A stretch of 64,000 nt of DNA from Paroedura picta (lineage: Eukaryota > Chordata > Lepidosauria > Squamata > Gekkonidae): contig NC_135372.1 in the NCBI RefSeq assembly GCF_049243985.1, positions 97,269,318 through 97,333,317 of the forward strand. The letters run 5' to 3'. The notes below the pieces were generated by a model, which saw only the letters and a program-made list of their open reading frames with translations, searched no databases and was not told the DNA's origin. Shown here piece after piece: positions 49,244-62,261 of this stretch. Position numbers and translations under genes: made by a program. Position 1 is the stretch's first letter. Every line of letters starts with the position of its first letter.

Positions 49244-50203
49244 GTGTATGGGATAAATCATCACCAGATCCTTTCACATGCTTTTGAGACCCAGTGTTTC
49301 CTTGGGATCACGTTAACAGCCAATCTTCTTTCTTTGCAACATCACACACAAATCAAATGTTTTCTCCCGCATCTCAGAATGACTAAAACACATTCAGCTA
49401 TTTTGAATCAAAATTTTAGATAGTATTACTCCTCACTAGGGAACTAAAGTTGTTGGCAGTATTGGCTCCACCAGTATTGGCTCCGAAAAACCATCCTGTG
49501 AGGTAGGTGACACTGCAAGACTGACTGCCCCAAGGTCACCCATGCCACTTCTAGGGCAGAGAGGGGATTCAGAGCTGGGTGTTTGGATCCAGACCAAATT
49601 TTCCACGAATGGAAGTCACTTCTGCAAGAAGAAGTTTCTTGCCTCCCCAACTCTGACTTCAATCCACTGTTCTTCCTGAAATGCTGGTTGTGGGGGAGAG
49701 GGAAGACACTCAGTCACAGCATGAGAGGCAAACTGGAGGTCTGCAGCAGGAGAAGGAAATGGCAGAAATGAAATCTCCCCTTCCATGAATGGAAAACTGA
49801 GATTGGATCCAACACGTTGTCTCCCAGAATATAAGATATTACTGCTATTAATAGTCATCTGTGGAATAGCTAGTTACTGTCGCCCTTTTCCTAACCTTCC
49901 CTCGCAGTGAATTTGTCTTTTTACTGCTGCAGACAAATTTGGCAAGTTTTCTCTAAGGCTTATTTCCTGCTTTGAGACATGTCATGTTAACCACATACAT
50001 TTTTCTTTCTCAAGTTTTTTTAAAAAATTTGATGCAGCTGCTCAGGAGCAATTTCCAGTGGATGTTTGGTGGGGAAGAATTCTAGGTTTTCCTTTCCAAC
50101 ATGCTTTCCATCTTTAACTGATCCCATCCTACAATTAATTTTGGCTCCTGAAGAATAAAAATAAGATCACTTGCCATGTTGGCCCCAAAGTAACTGGTTT
50201 GGG

Positions 50204-51108
50204 TAAAGTTACCAGAGGTCCCGGGTTTCGCGGGACTGTCCCGAAAATTCAGGATTGGTCCCACGTTCCAAGCCATTTCCGCAAAATCCTGATTTTTGCT
50301 GCAGGCGCGGGCAGCGGGCATGCACATGGCATGGGAAGCAAGGGAGAGATGAGAGGCCAATTCCATCTGCACCGGGCGGTGAGAGGGCCGTGGGGCCTGG
50401 CTGCTGCTCGACTAATCAGCCACTGCTGCCAGAGCGCTGGGCCCACCTCCGCCGCTGCCTACCTGTGCTTCCCTCCCGCACACTTTGGCAGCCAGACAAC
50501 CTCTGCTGGGGAGCCGCTGTTGCCTCCTCGCCTGACCCCGACACCTTGCTGCCGCCCAGGGAAGCAGCTGCAGAGAGTCAGGCGAGCGGGCAAGAAGCGA
50601 GCAGGCTGCAGAGGCCACGGGATGCACACTCCCTCCCCCACACCCCCACCCCTGCTGCGTGCTCTGAAGATCATCAAAAGGCACCGCAAGCATTCCCCAG
50701 CACCCCCCACGTCCAGAGGGGAGGGGGAGGGGGAGGGGGAGGAAGCCTGGAGGCAGCAGCCGCAGAGGGAGGAGGAGTGAGACAGGCTGGCAAGGTAAGA
50801 TGGGGGGGGGGGCAGCAAAATTAACATAGAAATTGGGGAGGGGGGTTGCTTGGAAGGGAAAGCTCTCGTCGCCCGGCCCCAGATGCGGCTGGCTCTTGCA
50901 TCCCAGCCCGGGATGGGGGAGAGCTCTGAGGTGCGTACTCCCAAGGAAACGTGTTGAGGGAATCCATCCCAGAAGAGGGAGGTGGAAGTGGCCGGCCTTG
51001 CCCCTGTGGAGGTAGGGGGAGGGGAGTCTGAGGGCTCCCTGTGCATCAGGAGTCTGCTCCCCCATCAATGGTGTCCCGCTTTACCTTTGTGAAAATCTGG
51101 TCACCTTA
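50204..51108. mobile_element. Non-autonomous hAT-like element, CpG-rich, 905 bp
   Basis: The ends taaagttaccaga and, reversed, taaggtgaccaga match at 11 of 13 positions. Direct repeats ggtttggg flank it (50196-50203 and 51109-51116), an 8-bp duplication that fits the hAT superfamily. The interior is strongly GC-rich, with G and C runs and an aggggg series near 50722. Long open frames occur in several phases and reflect composition; no transposase motif was found. Confidence 0.78.
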
Positions 51109-51518
51109 GGTTTGGGGGCCATTTTGGAGATTGGAAGCAAAGGAGAAGCAGGGCTTGTATCTGAGCAAGAGACTGTAGCCTGTAGCTTGAGCCTGATTCA
51201 CTTATAATTCCGGCTTGGAGAGATGAGGATGCTGTTGCACTGTTTACAGAGCTTTTATTTATTTGAGCCTGATTTAGAGGGGAAATAATACAGTCACTGT
51301 AGACAGTCAATTAAATCTAGCAGAAACTCAAAAACTGAATGAGTCTAAAACATCAAGATCCACTATTATTAATGTCTTATAGTAAGGAGCAGATCTAGCT
51401 GTATGTCTTTTAAGGTAAGGTGTTCATTCCATTTGAGTACAGTTTCCCTGATCAATTCCTAAGAGGAACTGCTAGTCCAAAGCCAGTCTGGCAGTTAGTG
51501 AACGAAGTACTCTAAGAG

Positions 51519-51666
51519 AGCCAGGTTGGTGTAGTGGTTAGGAGTGCAGACTTCTAATCTAGACTGGTGGAATGAGCTCCCGGAGGAGCTGCGGACCCTG
51601 CAGGATTTGCCATCCTTCCGCAGGGCCTGCAAAACGGAGCTCTTCCACCAGGCTTATGGTTGAGGC

Positions 51667-51667
<1 letters not shown>
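51519..51667 (+). repeat. tRNA-SINE head joined to an L2 3-prime tail
   Basis: The first 45 bases (gccaggttggtgtagtggtt aggagtgcag) are the head of the tRNA-type SINE, cut just before its B box. The rest (gactggtggaatgagctccc to ccaccaggcttatggttgag) is the 3-prime end of L2. Either two elements abut by chance or this is a composite. The AAT array follows directly. Confidence 0.75.

Positions 51668-51740
<73 letters not shown>
51668..51740 (+). repeat. AAT microsatellite
   Basis: About 24 uninterrupted AAT units directly follow the L2 tail, so the array probably grew from the tail of that element. Confidence 0.95.
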
Positions 51741-51742
<2 letters not shown>

Positions 51743-52179
51743 GCTAACAATGCCCCAGGCCATTTTCACAAAAGGAATTTGCCTCTGCACAGACTTTCAT
51801 TGCTCGTGGGTTTTAGTGCTGCTTCCACATGATGTCGGCAGTAGCCCATGGCTGTGCAGGAGTTGCCATGAGTTTTCATCTGGTTTGCTCTGCGATACGG
51901 GAAATCACCAAAAAAAAAATCCCTTTTTTGTCACACTGCAAATCAGGGTGCAAACAGGGGCAAACCTGTTTGAAGGGGGAAATGAGCAACAGTCTTGGTA
52001 GGGTTTTGTCTGCCCTCCCCTCCATTTCCAGATTGAAATTTTAAAAAATGGTGCAGTCTGCGTGGCTACGGGACCACAAAGTGATGTAGGATCGGGCAGC
52101 TAAAACACATTCCTGTTTGTGTTTTCTGGCGGTGGGGTATGAATGGGGAAAGAAGGGGGTGCTACCCTATTAGCTTGGT

Positions 52180-52700
52180 GTCTGTGATCTGTGTTTTAAA
52201 TCTTTATTGTGAACACACAATAAAGCCTATCACAAATCTACCCGAATTTAGAAAGAGACCATTATACAAAGTATTCTGAATAGGGATCTAAGGAAATGTT
52301 TTATTGTTGGTGCGTGATCCCATAGCAATGTGGAAGTGAAAGTTTAAAAAAAAATGTTTTACAGTTGTGGCATTTCCCCATAGCAATGTGAAAGTTTTTT
52401 TTTTTAATTCTGGATTTGGTGGGGACGGAAGTTTGAGTCCCTAAAACAACCACTGTGAAGGGATTGGTGGCTTGTGTTGATTGACAACCTGAGGAGTGGG
52501 GGGAAAAGTGTAGGTTGTCCGTGCTTTAGGCTTCTCTGCTTGTCAGGCTTGTCAGGAAGGGAAAAGCCATGATGAGGTGGCCGGATAACGCAGGAGGGCT
52601 CTCCTGTCAGGAAGAGTGCAAATGTGAAGTTTCCTATTGTGCATCTGCAAGCAGGAGGGGGCGTGCATTTTACGTGTGAAATGGTGTATCTGTTCTCTAC
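52180..52700 (-). repeat. Unclassified dispersed repeat, second copy
   Basis: Reversed relative to 31.9-32.3 kb. It shares gtgaagggattggtggcttg, ttgattgacaacct and cccatagcaatgtgaaag. The terminal region ttttaaatctttattgtg matches the other copy. Confidence 0.55.
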
Positions 52701-55700
52701 AAAGAACAAAGAATAAATGGACACAAATCTGCCATCAAAAATCACAGGACTGAGAAACCTGTAGGGGAACACTTCAGCTTTCAAGGACATTCAATAAGGG
52801 ACCTCATAGTAGCTGTTTTATTGCAAAGGAACTTCAGGAACAGACTGGAAAGGGAGATTGCGGAGATGCAAGTTATTACAACATGTTAAACAATGGAATC
52901 CCCAGGACTCAACAAAGATATTGGTTTCTGCTGCTTCAGACCAACATGGCTACCCACCAGAACCTATCTTTATAGGCAAAGTGTAAGTGAACATTTACAT
53001 ACAGCATAATTAAAATGGTTAACAAATTCCAAGGATAAGTAGGGAAAAAACAGCAATTTGGATGTGTTTGTATTCACTTGAGATTGAATTGCATGGGAAA
53101 CATTTTCTGTACAATAAAGATGTCTACATTAAGAGAATAATGAGCAAATATATAATCAATTGCTGACAGCAGTTAGGTGAGACCTTACCCTTCTGTCCCC
53201 TTCCTGACCTCGTAAGCGTGGAAGCATCTTAGGGCCCCATCTTATCTGAGGAAATCATGGGGCTGTCTCTTCTGTTAGTGGACCAGAGAAGAACATATCA
53301 ATATACCATTGAAACTGCATTGCATTATATGTAGAGACAGCTGATATTGTTATGGCAGACACTCCAAATCATTACTTTACATTTAGATAGTGATAAGATC
53401 AGTTTCTGAGGGAAATGTATTTTCATGGTCTTAATCAGTTTGGAGGAAATTTACAGGGAATGGCTTTTCAGTCCTACAACTGTCTGCTGGAATGAAGCCA
53501 TACTGAATAGACTTGAGTAGGATTCGGAGGACACTTGTTTAGGATTGCTGTTGATAGCCCTCAGTCAAGAGATCTTTTCCCCAGCTTTCGGGGAAGAAAT
53601 CTCCCTGTTCTAAAGGCAAGGAAAGTTCTTGTGGTCCCCTGGGAGGGACAATGCTTGAAATAAAGTGGTTAGTACAGTGACATAAAGCTCTGGAGGGAAA
53701 GTCCCCCTCATCTCCCCCCCCCATTTCTGTAAAAAAAAAAACAACCCCCCCTAAAAAAATCCACTCCTACTTGACACATGAATAGACATGTTCCTAGCTG
53801 GTGTGATGCTGTGTGTAATGCTGTGGAATTTTTAGACAAGGAGTGAAATGCTGCCTCATAAAGAGATTTGATTCCTGGAGGCTTGCTTTGCCTTGCCTTG
53901 TAAGGCAGGCTACCTGTCACCAAGGAGGAGGAAACAGAGCACAAGGACACCAGTTTATCACTTTCTGGATGCCCTCCCTACTACCTGGCAGCCCCTCTGC
54001 TTTCCAGAGTGTATAAAGCAAAGCCTTTGTCTCCTTCCCCAAGAGTGGGAGGAAACTTGGCAGGCACTTCAACCAGTAGATCTTCTCCTAGCAGATACAA
54101 TAAATAGGTGGAATGGCTCTGACAAGGAGCATCCCTGCTTAGAGAGAATGAGACTCTGAGCTAGTGATGTGATCAGGGATGCACTAGGCACAGAAACAAC
54201 TCTTAAGGATGATGCTGGATCCTGGCGATTTCCACACAAGGGTTTTCCCCTGCAAGGGCAGTGGCAGACTGCCCCATAGTGAACAAGAGTATCCAGGTGA
54301 TGCTCAACGTGTGTGCCATCATTTGGCTTCTGTCCTTGCCCTAAATCTGGAGAAAATGAAAACTTTTAAATCTCTAGTTTAAAAGGGAAACTGTAGGATG
54401 GCTACTGATGAAATGCCCATCTAGATGTTCCCCTGATAAAATAGCGAAATGGAGTCCGCTGTACTTTGGTCCTGAATACCCAACATTGCGATGGGTTGAC
54501 TCAGTCCCTCAGATTGCAAGGCCTGAGCAAGGTAGTTAAGAATAAGGTGTTTTGGAGGTTGTGTGTGTAAATGAAGCCACTTCCAACCTATGGCAGCACT
54601 CAACACACGCACAGCCTGCTAAGAACACCTTCCTGGGACCAAGTCCCACTGAATAAAAGGTGACTTGAGTACACCTGTTTGGTAAAGCACCCAAAATCAA
54701 CTGGAGCATAGATTCCGATTCCTGGAAGCCACTAGGTGGCAGGCAAGGACCAGGAATTATAATATTATATTGGCATATGATTAACAAGATTTCAATTAGG
54801 GCAGTAATACAAGATGATTCCCATCTAGCTGTTTTCATTTAGAATCAGAGTTGTATTTTCCCCCCAGTTTTAATTCACTATCAATATTTACTTGGAATGA
54901 CATGTTAGGTTGGAGGTGTACTTTGTTGGTGAGAGATGCTTGATGGTCTTAATGTACTGTCAAGACAGAGTGAGAGGCCGATAATACAACCCATGAACAC
55001 TAGATGGTGCTCAGTGATTACCCTCTTAACAATGTCCACTGATTGACATTATACCGAGGAGGTCTCAAATCACACTTGTCACGGCAACAATTTCTTCCAT
55101 AAGTCTGCTTCACCCACCTATGGGAAGGTGAATGAGTGATATGAAGCGATCTGCAGACTCAGAATGAGGAATGCTTCGGACTCATAGGTCAGCCCCTTGG
55201 CATTATGGGAGAGTGGCAGAATAACAGGAATGCTTAGAATGAGGCCAGGAAGCTCTCTAATTGAAGGGCAGCCAGAGAGCACACACTTTGTTATCCAAGG
55301 ACTGAATGCAAAAATGTAATAAGTACATGGAGGCTATATTATGTAGACATGTGTATATTTTGTGGAAAATAGAGATGTGGAAAATAGTGATATGGCTGTC
55401 AGGTCCCTCGGAGCAGCCAGATGGGGGTTACACTTACTTGGAGCAGGGAGGAATGCCAGAAATTAACGTGCCTATGTGACCTGGAAGTGATATAGGTATG
55501 TCAGGGGGCACTCTGATTTTTGGGGTAAAACTCTATGGTACCGTATAGTTAGCCCCAAAACCAGAGTGACATCCTTAAAGTGCCTATGTCATTTCTAGGT
55601 CATATAGGCACATCATGTTACATTTCCAGCATTCCTCCCTTTTTTTGGGGGGGGGAGGTTAAGTGGGGGCTGAAAACAGGAGAAAGCAGGGGCTAAAATA

Positions 55701-55879
55701 AGAGACCCCTGCCCCCAATGCGGGGAGGGTGGGAGCCTGGCATCCCTAAGTAAAAGTTCTGGGAGTTTGTTGAAGTGCGGTTCCGACGGGGCACTGGAGG
55801 TAATGATAGCTGGGAGAATGAGGGGCAAAATCTCCCAGAAGCTTCATAGAGCAGGACTTTATTGTTGGAGGAAAAAAAA
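52701..55879. other. Gene-free stretch
   Basis: No exon recognised. A reversed fragment of the GTGTTGGTCTGAAGCAG family lies at about 52925-52965 (ctgcttcagaccaacatgg). A short A run and C runs occur near 53710-53750. Confidence 0.4.
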
Positions 55880-56021
55880 AGATCTTCAAGCAAAGGCTGG
55901 ATGCACACTTTTCTTGGATGCTTTAGGATGCTCTGGGCTGATCCTGCATAGAGCAGGGGGTTGGACTAGATGGCCTGTATGGCCCCTTCCAACTCTATGA
56001 TTCTATGATTCCATGATTCTA
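55880..56021 (+). mobile_element. CR1 LINE tail fragment
   Basis: From gatcttcaagcaaaggctgg through ggactagatggcctgtatgg to four attctatg-type units. It is the youngest-looking of the short CR1 tails. Confidence 0.92.
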
Positions 56022-56074
56022 TCTGCTCCTTTAATAGAGGGTTAATTGGATGTTGTTTACTAAGTGATGGTAGA

Positions 56075-56265
56075 TTCAAATGAGTAGCTGTGTTGGTCTG
56101 AAGTAGCACAATAAAATCAGAGTCCAGTAGCACCTTTAAGACCAACAAAGATTTATTCAAGGCGTGAGCTTTCAAGCTTTTCGAAGGGTACTTGCACACG
56201 AAAGCTCACGTCTTGAATAAATCTTTGTTGGTCTTAAAGGTGCTACTGGACTCCGATTTTATATG
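56075..56265. repeat. Long palindrome of the GTGTTGGTCTGAAG family
   Basis: Two 60-bp arms (56113-56172 and 56201-56260) are near-perfect inverted copies around a 28-base centre. Both contain gtccagtagcacctttaag or its complement. Single-arm relatives lie at 16.8, 32.8 and 33.2 kb. Confidence 0.85.
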
Positions 56266-56269
56266 TGAT

Positions 56270-57107
56270 GGTATTTACTTTCATGCCATGAAAAGCTTCA
56301 GCTGCCCATTTCTAAATGTTAAGCTTCTATTCAACTGACAGGGCACTATTTTCCAGGTCTGGTGGCAACCCTGTATCTTGCAGATTATCATTGGAGGATA
56401 TAAGGCTGGACAGTCAACATTCAGTAGGCTCTGTAATGTTGTGATTCCACAAAGCCTTGTAAGTGGAGTTGGCAGAAGGTCTCTGGAGTATGCCAGGCAG
56501 AGAATGAAACCTCTGCCTGTGCCTAAATTGAAAGAGATCTCTGATTCAATAGAGTTACCTAACCAGTATGATCTGCCTCTCCAAGACACTCCAAAGCACA
56601 TTTCTGGCCATGTTCTCTTGGTGTAAGGAGCTTCCCAAGGTCTGTTGTTTCATTTTCCCCCAAGCACATAAGATGTAAACAGAAATGAAGCCAGCTATTG
56701 TAGATCCTCAGTTCAGCACTTCATATGGAGAGGAGGACTCACAGACTTAGAAGGGAGATCACTCTGCTTAGGATGGTGCTGCAAGTCAGTGAGCGTGGGT
56801 TAATGGAAAATTCAAGATGGGGTGTTAGTGTTGGCAGAGTTTAAATAGGAGGGAAGGAACAGGATGCTTAAAAATATAAAATAGTTTTATTAAGAAGAGA
56901 AACAATTTTGTCTAGAAAAAGAGAAAGAGGCCTAGCAGTCTAGCTGCTGTGTATTATCTTCATTCAGTCTGTTTTGGAGGCAAGCAGAGAGGAAGTGTGC
57001 TCAAAGGAGCAGGAAGTCTCCAAAGAGCCAATCAAAGTATAGGAGGAGACTGAAAAATATCAAGACGTTCCTATCCTAACTAAGCTGAAAACATCTTCTC
57101 CAGTGCC
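56270..57107. other. No feature recognised
   Basis: Mixed sequence without a named repeat or exon. Confidence 0.35.
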
Positions 57108-57115
57108 TCCTACAG

Positions 57116-57482
57116 CAGTGGTCCCCAACCCCCGGTCCGGGGACCGGGACCGGTCCGTGGATCAGTCGGCACCGGGCCGTGGCTCGTCCTCCTCCCTGGC
57201 TGCTGCCTCAGGGGCTGCCCTGCCATTCTGCCGCTGGCTCACCTTTGGTGCTCTCTGGTGGCTGTCATAGCTGGGGCTCCCCCTTGGCATTGCACTGCAC
57301 AGTTGCTGCTGGCAGCAACCCCCAGTGGGTGGCAGGAAGTCAGGAGCACTGGCAGGAAAGCAAGTTGAGTAGGGGCTCAGGCGGCGGTGATGTCCCTCAC
57401 CAAAAGTCTACCCCCCCTCGGGCCTCAAAAAAATTGTCAAGCGTTGACCGGTCCCCGGTGATAAAAAGGTTGGGGACCACTG
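57116..57482. mobile_element. hAT-type MITE, third copy
   Basis: Ends cagtggtccccaacc and ggttggggaccactg, with perfect 8-bp duplications tcctacag (57108-57115 and 57483-57490). The interior is in reverse order relative to 48.9 kb (gtcaagcgttgaccggtccc near the right end). Confidence 0.94.
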
Positions 57483-57490
57483 TCCTACAG

Positions 57491-59894
57491 GATATTACTC
57501 ATATGCATTTGAATCATGCATATTTTAACAATTGGAGGGGACAAACAACAGGATACTTAGAGAGTTCTGAATTCTGTAACTAACAGGGTTGCCAACTCTG
57601 TATTGGGAGATTTCTGAAGATTTGGGGATGTGTGGGGAGCATGGAACTTGGGGAGGGGAGCTCATCAGGATAGAATGCCATAGAATGCCATGCCCTCAAG
57701 CTATTTTCTCCAGAGGAATTGTTCCATGTAGTCTGGAGATCAGTTGTAATTCCAAGAGATGCTTAGTCCTGTATTTTGACAACAAAATCAAAGCAGGAGC
57801 TGGGGGGCAGATTCAGAGGGACTGTAACTGGGACAGTATTCAGATGCCAGGAGTGGGGAACAGGCAGTGTATGTTTTCAGGAGATATGGCCGCAGCACAA
57901 GCTGGGTATGTGGAGGGGCTCTGGATATACAGGACAGTGAACATGCAGAGATATGTGAACAGTGGTCTTGGCTATATTGTAAGGCAAGAGAGGCCCCAGA
58001 GCAGTCAGCTGCAGCTTAGTGAGAGGCCTGGTGTTTGGTCTGTTCCACATCAATGGGGCGTCCAGCTGTGGCTGAGGATGAAAGAGAAAGAGAGGATTAA
58101 AAGCTCCCAGGGTCTCTCTAACCCGCCTAAGACTCACCGGCAGGGCAGTGTGCAGCTTCAGGAAGGCTTCTTCATATGGAAAACATTAGGAAGCAGGGGG
58201 GGGGGAAAGCGTCTTCTCCCTAAACAGGAGAGGTGTTTATTCTCAACAGCCCAAGAATCTCAGAATCAAATAGATTGGAGACTAAAAAGGATATATTGAG
58301 ATCAATTCCTCCTGCTCCATGTGGGAGAGATGACAAATATGATGAGTTTACATCCCAGTTGTCACAGGATGTGCATAAGGCTTCAGCCCGCATGTGAAAT
58401 CAGTCTGAAACAGGAATGTAAAACCAACATTAGTGAACAGGAACTCTGTGGCAGCTGAACTACAGGTTGATGCTGATTGTGTGTGAGACACACAGTGGCA
58501 TCTTTGTGGGAAAAGGATTTCTGTGATACATACTTCCAGTTACTTGGGAACAGTTTAGACATATTGTGTGTGTGTGCTTGTTTGGGAAATTAGAAACACA
58601 AAAATGTCAGTTGGGAAGGAATGGTGCTGGAGGAGACCAAAGAGAATAATAGGAAGGGGGGGGGGAGAGCGGACAGAGAAGGAGCAGCGAGGGACAGAGG
58701 TGGTGAAAGAGAGAAGCCGAGGTGGTGAAAAGAGGCCTGTCTGCTCCACAGTGTTATTAGCCAGGTCTCCAAGTGGGAGCGCCCTGCATGCAGGAATGAG
58801 GCGGCTCTTCCCTTCCCCGCCAGCCCACTCGACAGCAGGATGTTTGTTATTGGCAACAAATTGCTAACAGAAGTGAGAATTGTTGTGCTCTAATCAAGGG
58901 AGGGCGAGGTTGGCTGGAGCAGGCCGGGGCTGGAGGGTGTGGACCAGCCTTCTCCTATTTAGAGAGCCAGCATGTGGCCCATAGGTTAGAGTTTAGGATA
59001 AATAATCCCAAAGCCAGTGTTTCCTGTCTCCTGTTTTGGCTGCCGCAATCTGGCTGGTTTCATTTACCGTTATTTTCTTTCTGCCTTCATGTGGCTATTT
59101 CCATCTCCTTTCCCCACAGCCCACCCCTCTTTGCCTGCCCACTGGTGAGCTCTCCTAAGAATTCTTCTCCTCCATATTCTCCTTCTCTCCTTGATCAATA
59201 GTGCTGAGCAGAATGACCTCTCTTAACCTCATTTTCATGACAGCATGAGCACACATGTACAACTGTGAGGAGGATGCATGCACGTTCATGTATGCCAAGA
59301 TGTGTATGTTCATCAGGACTAACATAAATTGCTTCAGGCATTTGCAGATCAGTTTGCATAATTATGGCACACTCTTGTGCATCATTTCATACCTGATGGT
59401 ATATGTATTTTTTACCTACACCAGGATGATCTCCAGGTAGGGAGAAAAACTCCCATAGGAACCTGCCAACAGCTGCCAGTACACATGTATGCAGTAGGTG
59501 GATAATTTTATTTGGCTGCTGCTTACACATGTACTGGCACCTAGGTGTTGGCAGGTTCCTGTAGGATTTTCAAAAAAATCTTTATGTCTTTAATTAAACA
59601 TATGTCCTGCTTTTGATGCATTCATAACGCATTCTGGGGATACCCAATAAGCACAGGGCAGAGGGAAACAGCATAGCAGCAGGAAGATCCACCTCAGCAT
59701 AAGCACATTCAGTGGAAGAGTATAGGAGCCTATAGATGTATGCGCCCATGTTTGAAAACCTACCAGTCATACAAAGAGGTGCACTTGTATGTATACAAAA
59801 TCTTTTAACACTTTTGAGTGAATATGCTTGCTCTGTTAAAACAACACATCCCTAACACATTGCTTCTGAGACGCTAGTTGGTTGATGTATATAA
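57491..59894. other. Gene-free stretch with a GC-richer patch
   Basis: A worn AGGGTTGCCA-type repeat lies at about 57585-57770. The patch 58620-58960 is richer in GC but poor in CpG, with no TOP tract or donor that would define a promoter or first exon. Confidence 0.35.
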
Positions 59895-60171
59895 GTAAAG
59901 GTAAAGGTATCCCCTGTGCAAGCACCGGGTCATGTCTGACCCTTGGGGTGACGCCCTCTAGCGTTTTCATGGCAGACTCAATACGGGGTGGTTTGCCAGT
60001 GCCTTCCCCAGTCATGACCGTTTACCCCCCAGCAAGCTGGGTACTCATTTTACCGACCTCGGAAGGATGGAAGGCTGAGTCAACCTTGAGCCGGCTGCTG
60101 GGATTGAACTCCCAGCCTTATGGGCAAAGCTTTCAGACGGCTGCCTTACCACTCTGCGCCACAAGAGGCTC
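59895..60171 (-). mobile_element. tRNA-derived SINE with target duplication
   Basis: Same family as 7354-7636, reversed: it starts with the gtaaaggtaaagg tail and ends with gcgccacaagaggctc, the complement of the head. Direct repeats tgatgtatataa flank it (59883-59894 and 60172-60183). Confidence 0.93.
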
Positions 60172-60340
60172 TGATGTATATAAAACATGGTAAAATTGTG
60201 ATCATTCAGATTATACATTTTGGGATATCTGACAGCCATGCATACCAAGAGAGCACATTTCCTGCAGTCCTCCCGATGCATGTCTTCACCATTTTGTCTG
60301 AATGTATTTTACTGCTTTGGTATGTGTGAATGCCTCTTGT

Positions 60341-60627
60341 ATGAGCCTCTTGTGGCGCAGAGTGGTAAGGCAGCAGACATGCAGTCTGAAAGCTCTACCC
60401 ATGAGGCTGGGAGTTCGATCCCAGCAGCCAGCTCAAGGTTGACTCAGCCTTCCATCCTTCCGAGGTTGGTAAAATGAGGACCCAGCTTGCTGGGGGGTAA
60501 ACGGTAATGACTGGGGAAGGCACTGGCAAACCACCCCGTATTGAGTCTGCCATGAAAATGCTAGAGGGCATCACCCCAAAGGTCAGACATGACCTGGTGC
60601 TTGCACAGGGAATACCTTTACCTTTAC
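60341..60627 (+). mobile_element. tRNA-derived SINE, forward copy
   Basis: The head has tggcgcagagtggtaagg and gttcgatcccagc, the tail ctttacctttac. An extra agcagacatgcag-type segment lies in the tRNA part relative to the 7.3-kb copy. Target repeats are too short to be certain. Confidence 0.9.
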
Positions 60628-62175
60628 GTATGAATGCAAACCCTTTAAAACCTGAGGTTTTCTGTAACATGAATTGAAGCTGGAAAATACACTTGTTGCC
60701 CTGTTTGGATGAAATGGCAACTGTGCTGATCAGGAGGCTTGTGGGTAGCTTCTGGTAGGCATGGCTGGACAGCCCCAAATGTGATAGTACTCTTGTGTGA
60801 TATAAAGAATGATATAAGACATACAGGTTTATAGAAACAAGGGAATAGACATGCCAGTGTTACTACAATTTGTGGTTTAGATCTTATCTCTGACATGAAA
60901 TTGTTAGGTGGCCTTAGGCAAACTTCAGTCCCCAGCTGCAAAAGGAAAATATCAATAATAGCCTACCTGTACAGGTTGCTGTAAGGGTTACGGTGGTGAT
61001 GTTTGTGAAGTGCTTGGAGGACTCTATGCAAATGCTATGCACATTATTATTTATGTGGTATATGTGGTATACTGATACGTCTACATATATGCATGGTGCA
61101 AGGACAGCTGAAAGAGAATATAAGAGGGACATACAAGACTCAGGAGATTTATCTGTCCTCATAGTTCAAGAACAAAACAAAATCCAGCATGTTGGATATC
61201 TGGCTGGCAGCCTTCAGTTAACCTGTGGAATACCTTGCTGAAGTCTTCTCAGGTTGTTTTTTTTAAGGGAGAAATGTCGTCTCCCATCCGAGGTGCAGAA
61301 CTTCCTTTTACTCATCTCTTCTAGAAGTGGTTTCATGGATGTTTTACACCCCCTCTTTCTAGGGACAGCCAAACAGAAATCACTTTGTCCCCAGCTTGAA
61401 AAGCTGCCTGTCGGATCCCTTCCCTGGGAAATCCATGTGGATGTGGGTCTACCAGGTTGCCTGTCTGAGCTGCTTAGTTAAGAACAATAAACAACCTCCT
61501 AAATGGAAGGATATTCTTTTAAACCTGACTTCTGCTGCCTGCTGGGGAAATGCAAACAGCCCAGTAGAGACCACCTCCTGTCCCCCTGCAGCCCCCTGGC
61601 TCCATGTCTTTCTTGCAACCTGATCTTCTCTTTGGAGCAGCCGAGCTGCCTGGCCTCTGAGTGCACCTTAGCCCCTGACCCTGTCTGGGCCCTCCTGTCC
61701 TTTTCCTGACACACGCCAGCACAGTGCACTCATCCTGGTGCACTTATGGCTTGCACGACCACCAATAAACTCAGTTAAGTCTCACTGCACACTTGGGGAG
61801 TACAGATTCATCCAGGTATGTGATTTGCATGTAGGTAACCACACTATTAACACACACACTTATCTAGTTATTTTTTATCCTACACTGAAACATGAATGTT
61901 CAGCTGCTGTTTTCACTGGTTGACAACACATGTATCACATAAACATCCCTGAATTTTGTGTTATTCAGAATAGCTACCGTCCCTTCCTTTTCTAGTCACG
62001 GCTATGGATTAGAATCATAGTTTCACCCACTAATGTGCATTTTGTTTGTGTGTTTAAAAAATTATTGTTATATTTGTTTTTTAAAAATGTATTTTTAAAA
62101 GTTTATTTTAGTGGTTCTGATTGTTTACCACCCTGTGGACTCAATAAGTTGCTGAAAAGGTGATATTATAGTATA
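60628..62175. other. Gene-free stretch
   Basis: No exon with convincing splice sites and no named repeat. Confidence 0.35.
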
Positions 62176-62181
62176 AGAAAG

Positions 62182-62260
<79 letters not shown>

Positions 62261-62261
62261 A
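62176..62261 (+). repeat. AAAG microsatellite
   Basis: About 20 tetranucleotide units, nearly uninterrupted after an initial variant unit. Confidence 0.95.

Noticed and set aside
50199-51068. Open frames of about 190-220 residues on both strands
   Set aside because: They lie within a non-autonomous DNA element and reflect base composition.
51554-51832. Poly-isoleucine and poly-tyrosine frames
   Set aside because: Translation of the AAT microsatellite.
58550-58960. Promoter or first exon of another gene
   Set aside because: GC is only moderately raised and CpG is sparse; there is no donor or recognisable peptide.
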